DNA of 64,000 nt, from the NCBI RefSeq assembly GCF_015704895.1, contig NZ_JADQWB010000006.1:62001-126000 (forward strand). The letters are read 5' to 3'. Positions 55,359 through 63,245 of the stretch are shown here, one piece after another. The first letter of the stretch is position 1. Each line of letters starts with the position of its first letter. Below the pieces are notes generated by a model. The model was given only the letters and a program-made list of their open reading frames with translations. It had not been told where the DNA came from and ran no database searches. Position numbers and translations under genes: made by a program. The DNA comes from Agrobacterium leguminum. GTDB lineage: Bacteria; Pseudomonadota; Alphaproteobacteria; Rhizobiales; Rhizobiaceae.

Positions 55359-56336
55359 CTAGCGCTGGCGGATGACCGACAGCCAGGGGGAATAATCGGT
55401 GACCGTGACGGGCAGGCCCTCTTCGAGGATTTGCCCGATTTTTTCCCGGCGTCTGACATCGACGATCATCGTCACCGGCTGTCTGCCGAGCGCATCGCCC
55501 AGAACGATCATGCGGCCGCGACGCCATTGCTCCAGTCGCGCTACGACTTCTTTGAGGGGCGTCGAGATGAAGACCAGCTTGCCCTGCCGCCACGCAAGCC
55601 GCGTCTCGATATCGGTTGCTTCGGGTCGCGAGAGAACACCGTCGCGGTAGGAGATGCTGTAACCGGCCTCCACCGCCTGCCGCGACTGTCTGGCGGCGAC
55701 CTCGACGGCATGTTCGGCCACTGAAACCGAGACGGAGGAACCTGCGCGACAGACGGAAAAGGCGGTGCCGAGCGCCGTGGTCACCAGGTCTTCCGTAATG
55801 ACGGAAAATGGCCGGTTCCGATCCGGCGCGACCCGGAAGAACGCCTCACCCGACAGCAGCGTGATCTGCCGGCGTTGCGGGGTGAAATTCACGGAAATGG
55901 CGCTCGATGTGGAAAGCTCGACGGTCGAACCGTCGGAAAGTGCGATGCTGCGGGTCTCGCCAATCGCGGTTTCATAGTCTCCGGCCGGGCGTGTCGCCTG
56001 CCAGGCTGCGGCTCCGACGCCGCCTATCAGCAGAAGTCCCGCTGCGCCGTTTTTCAGCAACCGACGGCGGCCAAGCGGCTGCGCCTGTGCAAGCTGCGGC
56101 GCCATGCCGGCGCCAAGCCATATGCGCTCGATATCGGCATAGGCGCGTGCATGCCGCTCGTCGGCCTCGATCCAGCGACGGAATTCGCTTTCGTCGGCTG
56201 CGGTGGCGCCGGGTTCCAGAAAATGCGCAAACCAGCTTGCCGCCGCATGCGCTATTGCGGCTTCGTCACCTTGGGCTGCGATTTCGCTGCCGGCCGGCGT
56301 CTCCGCGGTCGCATCCTTGCCCGCGGCGATCTTCAT
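55359..56336 (-). CDS. FecR-family anti-sigma factor/sensor
   Basis: A 325-residue inner-membrane regulator. The N-terminal cytoplasmic DUF4880 region (about 28-75, HAAASWFAHFLEP to ARAYADIERIW) binds sigma. One membrane helix follows at about 95-112, then the periplasmic FecR domain (ETRSIALSDGSTVELSTSSAI). It reads the receptor's STN domain and controls FecI. Its start overlaps the sigma stop by four bases (ATGA). Confidence 0.93.
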   Translation of the reverse strand: MKIAAGKDATAETPAGSEIAAQGDEAAIAHAAASWFAHFLEPGATAADESEFRRWIEADERHARAYADIERIWLGAGMAPQLAQAQPLGRRRLLKNGAAGLLLIGGVGAAAWQATRPAGDYETAIGETRSIALSDGSTVELSTSSAISVNFTPQRRQITLLSGEAFFRVAPDRNRPFSVITEDLVTTALGTAFSVCRAGSSVSVSVAEHAVEVAARQSRQAVEAGYSISYRDGVLSRPEATDIETRLAWRQGKLVFISTPLKEVVARLEQWRRGRMIVLGDALGRQPVTMIVDVRRREKIGQILEEGLPVTVTDYSPWLSVIRQR

Positions 56337-56851
56337 CTCTCGCCCGGCGGTGTCATGCCGGTCTTCAGCTTTTCAAGAGCGGTGACCATATGGCCGAAAG
56401 CGGTTTTCGGCGAAATATGCAGCCGCTGGCCGATTTCCACGAAGGTCAGGCCTTCGATGCGCGAAAGCAGAAACACGTCCCGGCATCGCGGCGGCAGGGC
56501 ATCGACAAGCATTTGCAGGCGTTCCAGCTCCTGCCGCCCGATCATGCAGGTTTCCTGCGTGGGCGAGGGATCGGCGACGAAAGCAAGATGTTCGATGCCG
56601 GTAAAGACCGGGGCGATACGCTTGCGCCGCTCATGGTCTATGGCAAGGTTTCTGCCGGTGATGATGACATAACCGCAAAGATCGCCCGTGAGGCCAAGCA
56701 GTTTCCGCCGCTCCCACAATCGCAGGAACGTGTCCTGCACGAGATCGAAGGTGGTCGCATGGCAACGCACGCGGTGATAGATCGCCGCGGCAAGCTTGCT
56801 CTTTACATTCAAAAACGCGTCCAGAAGATCCGGGCTGTCAATTTGCTGCAT
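56333..56851 (-). CDS. ECF sigma factor, FecI-like
   Basis: A 172-residue ECF sigma factor. Region 2 includes ATTFDLVQDTFLRLWERRKLLG and region 4 includes LPPRCRDVFLLSRIEGLTFVEIGQRLHISPKTAFGHM. The ATG at 56851 (MQQIDSPDLLDAF) gives the usual FecI length; the frame to 56950 adds an atypical hydrophobic leader and is rejected. With FecR and the STN receptor it forms a cell-surface signalling set. It probably drives the receptor operon; no clear FecI-type promoter was identified in the 180 bp before the receptor. Confidence 0.92.
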   Translation of the reverse strand: MQQIDSPDLLDAFLNVKSKLAAAIYHRVRCHATTFDLVQDTFLRLWERRKLLGLTGDLCGYVIITGRNLAIDHERRKRIAPVFTGIEHLAFVADPSPTQETCMIGRQELERLQMLVDALPPRCRDVFLLSRIEGLTFVEIGQRLHISPKTAFGHMVTALEKLKTGMTPPGER

Positions 56852-57021
56852 GGTCTCTGGATAACACCGGCCATCCGCGTGCAGCAAGACGGCCGAGCCG
56901 ATAAAGATGATTTTTTTTATCATATTTATTAGCTGTAACTTTCGCACCACGATGCGGCGCGAAAATATGGCACGGGCGGAGCCTCCCGACCCTTCCCCGC
57001 AAGATTTTCTCCACGATATCC

Positions 57022-57975
57022 CTAGGCGCTTTCGGTTGCCTTGCTCTCGCAGAAGCGTTTGCCGAGGTTGAAAAAAGACAATTTCATGTGGCTGCGCTTG
57101 TCTCTCCCCTCGAGGCTAGAGAATGGCACTTTGAAACCGAATGTCTTGTCCGGTTCGCCGGAGCGTTCCCGCCAGAAGGCATCGATGTCTGAAACCATCA
57201 TTTTTTGCCGCCGGGCGCGACGGTAGCGGATGGGGTGTCTGGAATGGGCGACAGCGAAGTAGCTGAGCGCACCCTCGCTGGCGAGACCTTGCAGAACCAT
57301 CAGCGTTGCTTCCTTGGGGCGAAGTCCCGAGAGATCGCGCGTCACCGACACCATTTGCTCTTTTGCGGCGCGCGGCCCCTGCATGCCTCCGACGACAATC
57401 GTGTGGTGCTGCGTTTCGCATCCTTCCAGAAAAGTAAATGTCGCCGTCCACAAAACGGCGTTGTCATGGGCGCGCACGAGCCTGACAGCCAAAGCGCCCT
57501 CGTGCCGGCCGCCACAACGATCCGCCAACGCCAGAATGCATCGATATTCATCGTTCCGGCCGCGAACGGTGCCCATGTCCATGGTTTTTCCCGTCCACAG
57601 CCCGGCCGTGGTGCTCCTGGGAAAATGCCGGTCCGCAATTGCGAAATTGTCCATGAGAAAAGCCAGCCGCCTCTTCCGAGAAACTTTATTGATCAGGAAT
57701 TTCGAAAGCGGTTTTTGGAGAAGGTCGTCATGCGGGAGCGGCAATTCTCGCTCCGCTGAAAACCCGGCCAGAAACCACCACCACCGAAAGGTGACCAATG
57801 GATTGGCTGCAAAACGCAGCCAGAAAAGGACGGCGCGCTTCCAGTGGGCACGTCCGATAAAGGTCACAATTCTCCGGAACAACAAAAAATGAGGTGTTTC
57901 CGAAACCGTCTGGACCACCTCATCGGTGACCGGGCGTTTCTCTGCCAGAACGGCAGCATCTTGAATGCGCGACAT
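57022..57975 (-). CDS. VirK/YbjX (DUF535) family protein
   Basis: A 317-residue protein. DUF535 features include WFLAGFSAERELPLPHDDLLQKPLSKFLINK, DFAIADRHFP-type sequence, VGGMQGPR and a C-terminal YFAVAHSRHPIRYRRARRQKM. The ATG at 57975 with GGAAG upstream is chosen; an ATG at 58062 would add 29 residues. VirK/YbjX proteins are linked to outer-membrane integrity and antimicrobial-peptide resistance. It follows the sensor kinase on the same strand, so it is probably part of the response-regulator/kinase operon. Confidence 0.85.
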   Translation of the reverse strand: MSRIQDAAVLAEKRPVTDEVVQTVSETPHFLLFRRIVTFIGRAHWKRAVLFWLRFAANPLVTFRWWWFLAGFSAERELPLPHDDLLQKPLSKFLINKVSRKRRLAFLMDNFAIADRHFPRSTTAGLWTGKTMDMGTVRGRNDEYRCILALADRCGGRHEGALAVRLVRAHDNAVLWTATFTFLEGCETQHHTIVVGGMQGPRAAKEQMVSVTRDLSGLRPKEATLMVLQGLASEGALSYFAVAHSRHPIRYRRARRQKMMVSDIDAFWRERSGEPDKTFGFKVPFSSLEGRDKRSHMKLSFFNLGKRFCESKATESA

Positions 57976-58105
57976 ACATGGGCTTCCGGCAGAACATGAG
58001 CGTTCAGCCGGGGCATGCGCCGGAATTGTCGAGATTCTGTCGAGAAACAGCCTGTCTTCCATGAAGACCGGTTCGTTGCCGCAGCGGATTGCCCGCGGAA
58101 ATTTT

Positions 58106-59263
58106 TCAGGGCGTTTGCGCGAAGAGAACCGTCACGATGGTTCCGCCGTCCGGTCGCGTCTTTATCTGCAGATCGCTGTCATGCGCCCGTGCGATCGCGC
58201 GGGCAATCGACAGGCCGAGCCCGGTGCCACCGGTCTTGCGCGCGCGTGACGGTTCCGTTCGCCAGAAGAGTTCGATGCCGTGCGCCTCGACGCCAGGGGG
58301 AAAGCCCGGCCCCTTATCCTCAATCGCGACGAAGGGCCGCCCATCCTGAAGCCCGGTCGAACAGCGCAGAAACTTGCCGCTCGCCGCATAGCGGCGCACA
58401 TTGTCCATCAGGATCAGCAATAGCTGCCGAAGGCGTTGGCGGTCGCCGCAAATGGGAGCGGGCTCCAGCGACATATCGATATCGATGCCGGCCTCATCCA
58501 TCAGCGGCCGTGCCGCTTCAGCCACGGCCGCGCATTCGGCGGCAAGATCAAGCGGCTGTGTGTCTTTGACGAGGCTGTTGGTTTCCGCCAGGGAAAGTGT
58601 GCGCAAATCATCGACAAGACGCGCCAGCCCTTCCACATGGACGATGAGGTGGCGAATGGCTTGCTTGTCGAGGGGGAAGACGTCATCCGCGATGCCGTGC
58701 AAACGGCCCTGCAGGATCGTAAGCGGGGTGCGCAATTCGTGGGCCACCGCCATTGTGTTGAACTTCAGCCGGCGCTCCATCATCTGAAGCTCCCGCGTCA
58801 GACTCTCGAAACTGTCGACCAGAAATGCGACTTCGGCGATGGGGCTCGCCTTGATCTTTGCGCCTCCGCTGAAGTCGCCGGTCGCCATGCGCCTTGCGGC
58901 ATCTGCAAGTTCGCCGAGAGGCGCCGCAATGCGTCGCGAGATGAAGTAACCGAGCAAGCTGCACAGAAGGACACCGAGCAATCCGAAGACGAACACCGAT
59001 TTGATAAGCTCGTTATCCGCCTCGTCTTCCAGGCCCGGCAAAACCTCGATAAGGGCCTCAAGCTGGCGCTGATCCGGCATCACGCCCCGGTCGATATCCG
59101 AGAAGGCCTTGGAGGCATCGGGCGAAAGCTGGGCGATGATGCGCTCTTCAATATTGTCCGCATACCAGGAGACGCCGAAATAGACCAACGCGACGGCAAA
59201 GATGAGCATCGTGGTGATCGTGATCGCCGTCATCGTGCGCAGGCGCAGTCGCCAGAGCTTCAT
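58106..59263 (-). CDS. Sensor histidine kinase
   Basis: A 385-residue membrane kinase. Membrane helices at about 12-34 and 88-108 flank a short periplasmic sensor. HAMP covers about 108-162, the H-box is MAVAHELRTPLTIL with His175, N-box LILMDNVRRYA, and G-boxes EDKGPGFP and GGTGLGLSIA. It overlaps the response-regulator stop by four bases. The small periplasmic loop suits sensing of envelope state or cationic compounds. The downstream VirK-like gene and the divergent PAP2 gene suggest outer-membrane remodelling outputs. Confidence 0.94.
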   Translation of the reverse strand: MKLWRLRLRTMTAITITTMLIFAVALVYFGVSWYADNIEERIIAQLSPDASKAFSDIDRGVMPDQRQLEALIEVLPGLEDEADNELIKSVFVFGLLGVLLCSLLGYFISRRIAAPLGELADAARRMATGDFSGGAKIKASPIAEVAFLVDSFESLTRELQMMERRLKFNTMAVAHELRTPLTILQGRLHGIADDVFPLDKQAIRHLIVHVEGLARLVDDLRTLSLAETNSLVKDTQPLDLAAECAAVAEAARPLMDEAGIDIDMSLEPAPICGDRQRLRQLLLILMDNVRRYAASGKFLRCSTGLQDGRPFVAIEDKGPGFPPGVEAHGIELFWRTEPSRARKTGGTGLGLSIARAIARAHDSDLQIKTRPDGGTIVTVLFAQTP

Positions 59264-59958
59264 GGTTTCTGCTCCCCGGCCAGCCGATAACCGACGCTGC
59301 GCACCGAGACCAGATAACCGCAGGCGCCATGATCCGCCAGTTTCTTGCGCAGATTGGCGATGTGCGTGTCGATGGTGCGTGCCAGCGCATCGCTTTCCGG
59401 CAGGCAGGCATCCAGAATATCGGCGCGCTGAAAGGCGTGGGTGGGGCGGCGCGTCATATGGGCGAGTATCCTGAACTCGCTCAGCGTCAGGGGCAGAACG
59501 GTCCGTCCCCTATCGCCGCAAACGGCCGCGACATAGGCTTCGGTGTCCACTTCGATGGCCCCGAAGCGCAAGACCCCACCGGCGGCCGGCTGTCGCGTGC
59601 GTTTCAGCACGGCATTCACCCGCGCGATCAATTCGTGGGGATTGAAAGGTTTGACGATGTAATCGTCAGCGCCGAGGCGAAGGCCGGTCAGCTTGTCCAT
59701 ATCCTCCGCAAGGGAGGTGACCATGATGACAGGCGTATCCCGTTCCCGCCGGATGCGGTTCAACACCTCGATGCCATCGAACTTCGGCAGGCGAATGTCG
59801 AGGAGAACCAGGTCCGGTCTCAACATGGAGAAATGCGTCAGCGCTATTTCTCCGTCGCTGGCCCTGACGGTTCTGTATCCTTCGCGAATGAGATAGGCGT
59901 CCAGAATCTGAATAATATCGGGGTCGTCTTCGACGATCAGAATAAGCCCTTTGTCCAT
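59260..59958 (-). CDS. OmpR-family response regulator
   Basis: A 232-residue regulator. Receiver domain 1-120 with acidic pocket Glu10-Asp11-Asp12, phospho-acceptor Asp54 (VLLDIRLPKFDG) and the conserved lysine in DDYIVKPF. The winged-helix DNA-binding domain follows (LTLSEFRILAHM, ARTIDTHIANLRKKL, SVGYRL). It resembles the BaeR/AdeR group. It is first in the minus-strand unit with the kinase and VirK-like genes and is divergent from the PAP2 gene. Confidence 0.95.
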   Translation of the reverse strand: MDKGLILIVEDDPDIIQILDAYLIREGYRTVRASDGEIALTHFSMLRPDLVLLDIRLPKFDGIEVLNRIRRERDTPVIMVTSLAEDMDKLTGLRLGADDYIVKPFNPHELIARVNAVLKRTRQPAAGGVLRFGAIEVDTEAYVAAVCGDRGRTVLPLTLSEFRILAHMTRRPTHAFQRADILDACLPESDALARTIDTHIANLRKKLADHGACGYLVSVRSVGYRLAGEQKP

Positions 59959-60130
59959 ACTCGATCCGCAAATCTGCTTCTATAAGCCTTAGTAACGCCG
60001 GGACGCTAAGCGGATGCGAAACATCGGGCAAGAGCCTCCATCCCCGAATAAACACTGTCAGTGCCGCTTTCCTTGCAGTCTTGTCTCTTTCTCCGCAAAG
60101 CCTTGACATTTCTGCGGAAGAGAACTGGCC

Positions 60131-60967
60131 ATGCACCAGCCTCTCGCCAGTAAAACCGACCGGAAAAAGCGGAATTGGACCCAGAGGTCGAAATTTCGCG
60201 CAGGCGCCATCTATGTCGCCCGTCAGGCCTTTTTGCGTGCCTCCGGCAGTTCCTCCCTGCTGGCCCTTCTGGCCGCTCTTGCGATGATGATCGTCTTCAC
60301 GATCAGGTCGGATATCGATCTTGAGGTGAGCCGGCAATTCTGGACGGACCGTTTCCACCTTGGCGAGGATGAGTTCCTGGTTTCCGTCCGAGATCTGAAC
60401 CGCATGCTTCCGCCGGTTCTATTGTCGGGGCTGGTGTGCATGCTTGTCCTCATGCCATTTTCGGGCGGCCTGCACCGGGTTTTTCCACCGCACAAGCTGC
60501 TGCTTATTGGTGTCTTTTTTGCTCTGGGACCGGGCGCCTCGGTTCATATGCTGAAAAATGCGTTTGGCAGGGCAAGACCGCGCCATCTTGGCGAGTTCGG
60601 GGGAGACCTGTTGTTTACACCGGTTCTTTCCCTTGACGGTGGCTGCGCCCGAAATTGCTCTTTTCCTTCCGGTGAAAGCGCTTCCGCAGCCGCCCTTCTG
60701 GCCTTCACCATTCTCCTGCCAGAGAAATTTCGCCTGATCGGCATCGCGATACTGGCGCCATTTATCGTGATTGTCTCCCTGAACAGGGTGGCAATGGGCG
60801 CTCACTTCCTCTCCGATGTCCTGATTGCATGGCCCTTGATGCTCGCGGTGTTCCTTCTGCTCCAGCGGCCGTTCATGAACAACCGGCAGGCGATAGACGC
60901 CGCCTTCTCGCGCAGGGTCGACGGGACGCGGCCCGCCGCGGAAACAAGGCCATTTGCGGAACTATAA
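60131..60967 (+). CDS. PAP2-family membrane phosphatase
   Basis: A 278-residue protein with about five hydrophobic segments. The PAP2 motifs are KNAFGRARPR (motif 1), SFPSGESASA (motif 2) and NRVAMGAHFLSDV (motif 3). Motif 2 has Glu where PSGH is usual. Family members remove phosphates from lipid A, undecaprenyl diphosphate or phosphatidylglycerophosphate at the membrane. It is divergent from the two-component/VirK operon, which fits lipid A or envelope modification (inference). Confidence 0.9.
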   Translation: MHQPLASKTDRKKRNWTQRSKFRAGAIYVARQAFLRASGSSSLLALLAALAMMIVFTIRSDIDLEVSRQFWTDRFHLGEDEFLVSVRDLNRMLPPVLLSGLVCMLVLMPFSGGLHRVFPPHKLLLIGVFFALGPGASVHMLKNAFGRARPRHLGEFGGDLLFTPVLSLDGGCARNCSFPSGESASAAALLAFTILLPEKFRLIGIAILAPFIVIVSLNRVAMGAHFLSDVLIAWPLMLAVFLLLQRPFMNNRQAIDAAFSRRVDGTRPAAETRPFAEL

Positions 60968-60990
60968 GGCGGAGGGGAATCCCCTCCGCC
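60968..60990 (+). terminator. Stem-loop directly after the PAP2 stop
   Basis: GGCGGAGGGG (60968-60977) and CCCCTCCGCC (60981-60990) form a perfect 10-bp stem with a 3-nt loop starting at the base after the stop codon. No T-tract follows on the plus strand. Confidence 0.55.
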
Positions 60991-61000
60991 CAATATCAAA

Positions 61001-61026
61001 AAGGGCAGCGGAAAACCGCTGCCCTT
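61001..61026 (-). terminator. Rho-independent terminator of the copper operon
   Basis: AAGGGCAGCGG (61001-61011) and CCGCTGCCCTT (61016-61026) form a perfect 11-bp stem. On the minus strand it is followed by TTT, making a TTTTT run. It lies 29 bp after the CusF-like stop. Confidence 0.8.
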
Positions 61027-61054
61027 GCTGTTTCTTGCCGAGCGACCGGAGGCC

Positions 61055-61339
61055 TTATTTCACCTGGGCGACGACCAGTTTGCCGTCGGCGCGTTCGGCG
61101 ACGAACTCGATATTGGCGCCTTCCTTGAGCTTGGCGAGGATCGCATCGTCCTTGACGCGGAACACCATCGTCATGGCCGGCATGTCGAGGTTCTTCAGTT
61201 CTTCATGGATGATGGTGACCTTCTTGGCTGCGGCATCGACCTTCTTTACCGTTCCCTTGGTGAATTCCTCTGCGAATGCGCTGAGGGGAGCGGTGAGCAG
61301 GAGTGCTGCTGCGACGGTGATTTTAACGATGGTCTTCAT
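61055..61339 (-). CDS. CusF-like periplasmic copper-binding protein
   Basis: A 94-residue protein: signal peptide 1-23 (ending AFA), then a small OB-fold CusF domain. The Cu(I) site region is IIHEELKNLDMPAMTMVFRV. Compared with E. coli CusF (His36, Trp44, Met47, Met49), the His and the two Met residues are kept but the Trp position is Met. It shuttles Cu(I) in the periplasm, usually to a CusCBA or P-type pump. It is last in the TolC, multicopper oxidase, cupredoxin, CusF run. Confidence 0.88.
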   Translation of the reverse strand: MKTIVKITVAAALLLTAPLSAFAEEFTKGTVKKVDAAAKKVTIIHEELKNLDMPAMTMVFRVKDDAILAKLKEGANIEFVAERADGKLVVAQVK

Positions 61340-61362
61340 GGTCAGATTCCTTTGTTGCCGGG

Positions 61363-61839
61363 TTACTTTGCAGAAACTTTGAGATCGCCGCGCATGCCGG
61401 CCTCGTAATGTCCGGGTTTCAGGCAGGCGAATTCGAACATGCCGTCATTGGTGAATTTCCAGATGATTTCGCCGCTTTCGCCGGGCGCGAGGCTGATCGC
61501 GTTCGGATTGTCGTGCTCCATCTCCGGAGCCTTCTCCATGGCGGCCTTGTGCTCCAGATTGGCCTTCTGTTCGTCGAGAATGAATTCATGGTCCAGTTCG
61601 CCGACATTCTTCACGACAAAGCGAACCGTCTTGCCCTTCTTGAAGTCGAATTTGGCGGGCGTGAACACCATCTTGCCGTCAGGCGTTTCCTTCATCGTCA
61701 CCTGAATGGTCTGGGTCACCTTGGCCTTGTCGCCCGGTTCGCCGATCGCCATCGCTTCATGGCCGCCGCCGTGGGTGCCCGATGCAAGGGCGGGCGTGGC
61801 GAGAGCGGCAAGAAGCAGTGCAATTTTCAGTTTGGTCAT
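61363..61839 (-). CDS. Cupredoxin-family periplasmic copper protein
   Basis: A 158-residue protein with signal peptide 1-19 (ending ALA), a His-rich mature N-terminus (GTHGGGHEAM) and a plastocyanin-like fold. Type 1 copper ligands are visible as His in ELDHEFIL and Cys, His and Met in FACLKPGHYEAGM. A Met/His-rich insert (HKAAMEKAPEMEHDN) suggests extra Cu(I) binding. Such proteins store or pass copper beside multicopper oxidases. It sits between the oxidase and CusF-like genes. Confidence 0.9.
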   Translation of the reverse strand: MTKLKIALLLAALATPALASGTHGGGHEAMAIGEPGDKAKVTQTIQVTMKETPDGKMVFTPAKFDFKKGKTVRFVVKNVGELDHEFILDEQKANLEHKAAMEKAPEMEHDNPNAISLAPGESGEIIWKFTNDGMFEFACLKPGHYEAGMRGDLKVSAK

Positions 61840-61881
61840 TCCATATTTCCTTGATTTTGGTGGGGGTTGGGGTCTGCGCGA

Positions 61882-63231
61882 TCAGCCGTGTTTCATCGGT
61901 TTCGGTGTGATCTGCGTTTTGGGGTCATTGGTCTTGGTCGTATCCGGCAACCCGCCGGTCCATTCCCAGGCCTGGGTTCCGGGCGGGTTTTCGTACCAGC
62001 CGGGATCGGAGTAATCGCCCGCGGAGATGCCTTCGCGGACCTTCACCACGGAGAACATGCCGCCCATCTCGATGGGGCCGTGCGGACCCCAACCCGTCAT
62101 CATGGGTACGGTATTCTCGGGGATTTCCATTTCCATCGCGCCCATATCGGCCATGCCGGCGGTGCCCATCGGCATATATTCCGGCCGCACCTTGCGGATT
62201 TTCTCCGCGACGGTCTTCTTGTCGACGCCGATGAAGGTTGGGACGTCATGTCCCATGGCATTCATCGTATGGTGCGACTTGTGGCAATGGATCGCCCAGT
62301 CGCCGACATATTTGGCGTCGAATTCATAGGCCCGCATCGCACCCACGGGGATATCGATGCTGACCTCCGGCCAGCGCGCCTCGGGCCGCACCCAGCCGCC
62401 GTCCGTGCAGGTCACCTCGAAATCGTAACCGTGCATGTGGATCGGATGGTTGGTCATGGTCAGGTTGCCGACGCGCACGCGCACCCGGTCGTCCTTGGAA
62501 ACCACCAGCGGATCGATGCCCGGAAACACCCGGCTGTTCCATGACCACAGATTGAAGTCGGTCATGGTCATGATCTTCGGCACATAGGAGCCGGGATCGA
62601 TGTCGAAGGCATTGATGAGGAACACGAAGTCGCGGTCCACCGGCATGAAGGCCGGGTCCTTCGGATGGATCACGAAGAAGCCCATCATGCCCATCGCCAT
62701 CTGCACCATCTCGTCCGAATGCGGGTGGTACATGAAGGTGCCGGATTTCACGAGATCGAACTCGTAGACGAAGGTTTTGCCAACCGGGATATGCGGCTGC
62801 GACAACCCGCCGACGCCGTCCATGCCGGATGGCAGGATCATGCCGTGCCAGTGGATCGTCGTATGTTCCGGCAGCTTGTTGGTGACGAAAATACGCACCC
62901 GGTCGCCTTCGACGGCCTCGATGGTCGGGCCGGGCGACTGGCCGTTGTAACCCCAGAGGCGGGCGGTCATGCCCTCCGCCATTTCGCGCTCCACCGGCTC
63001 GGCGACAAGGTGGAATTCCTTGACGCCGTTGTTCATCCGGAAGGGCAGGGTCCAGCCGTTGAGGGTGACGACGGGGTTGTAATCCGGGCCGGTGGTGGGC
63101 TTGACCGGGGCCTGGGTCGCAGCCGTTTCCATCACTGCCGCTTCCGGCAGGCTGGTGTTGGATGTTTTCGCCCAGGCCGCCGAGGAGACCATTGCGGCGC
63201 CGACACCCAGAAAGTTTCTTCTGTTAAACAT
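61882..63231 (-). CDS. Multicopper oxidase (copper-resistance type)
   Basis: A 449-residue periplasmic oxidase. NRRNFLGVGAAMVSSAAWA is a Tat-type signal. Copper motifs are HWHGMILPSGMDG, MYHPHSDEMVQM, HPIHMHGYDF and HCHKSHHTMNAMGH (type 1/2/3 ligands with the axial Met). Met-rich stretches (for example MADMGAMEMEIPE) may bind Cu(I). These enzymes oxidise Cu(I) to less toxic Cu(II). It lies 14 bp downstream of a TolC-family gene and 42 bp upstream of the cupredoxin gene, in one minus-strand operon. Confidence 0.93.
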   Translation of the reverse strand: MFNRRNFLGVGAAMVSSAAWAKTSNTSLPEAAVMETAATQAPVKPTTGPDYNPVVTLNGWTLPFRMNNGVKEFHLVAEPVEREMAEGMTARLWGYNGQSPGPTIEAVEGDRVRIFVTNKLPEHTTIHWHGMILPSGMDGVGGLSQPHIPVGKTFVYEFDLVKSGTFMYHPHSDEMVQMAMGMMGFFVIHPKDPAFMPVDRDFVFLINAFDIDPGSYVPKIMTMTDFNLWSWNSRVFPGIDPLVVSKDDRVRVRVGNLTMTNHPIHMHGYDFEVTCTDGGWVRPEARWPEVSIDIPVGAMRAYEFDAKYVGDWAIHCHKSHHTMNAMGHDVPTFIGVDKKTVAEKIRKVRPEYMPMGTAGMADMGAMEMEIPENTVPMMTGWGPHGPIEMGGMFSVVKVREGISAGDYSDPGWYENPPGTQAWEWTGGLPDTTKTNDPKTQITPKPMKHG

Positions 63232-63245
63232 GGTCGTTTCCTTTC

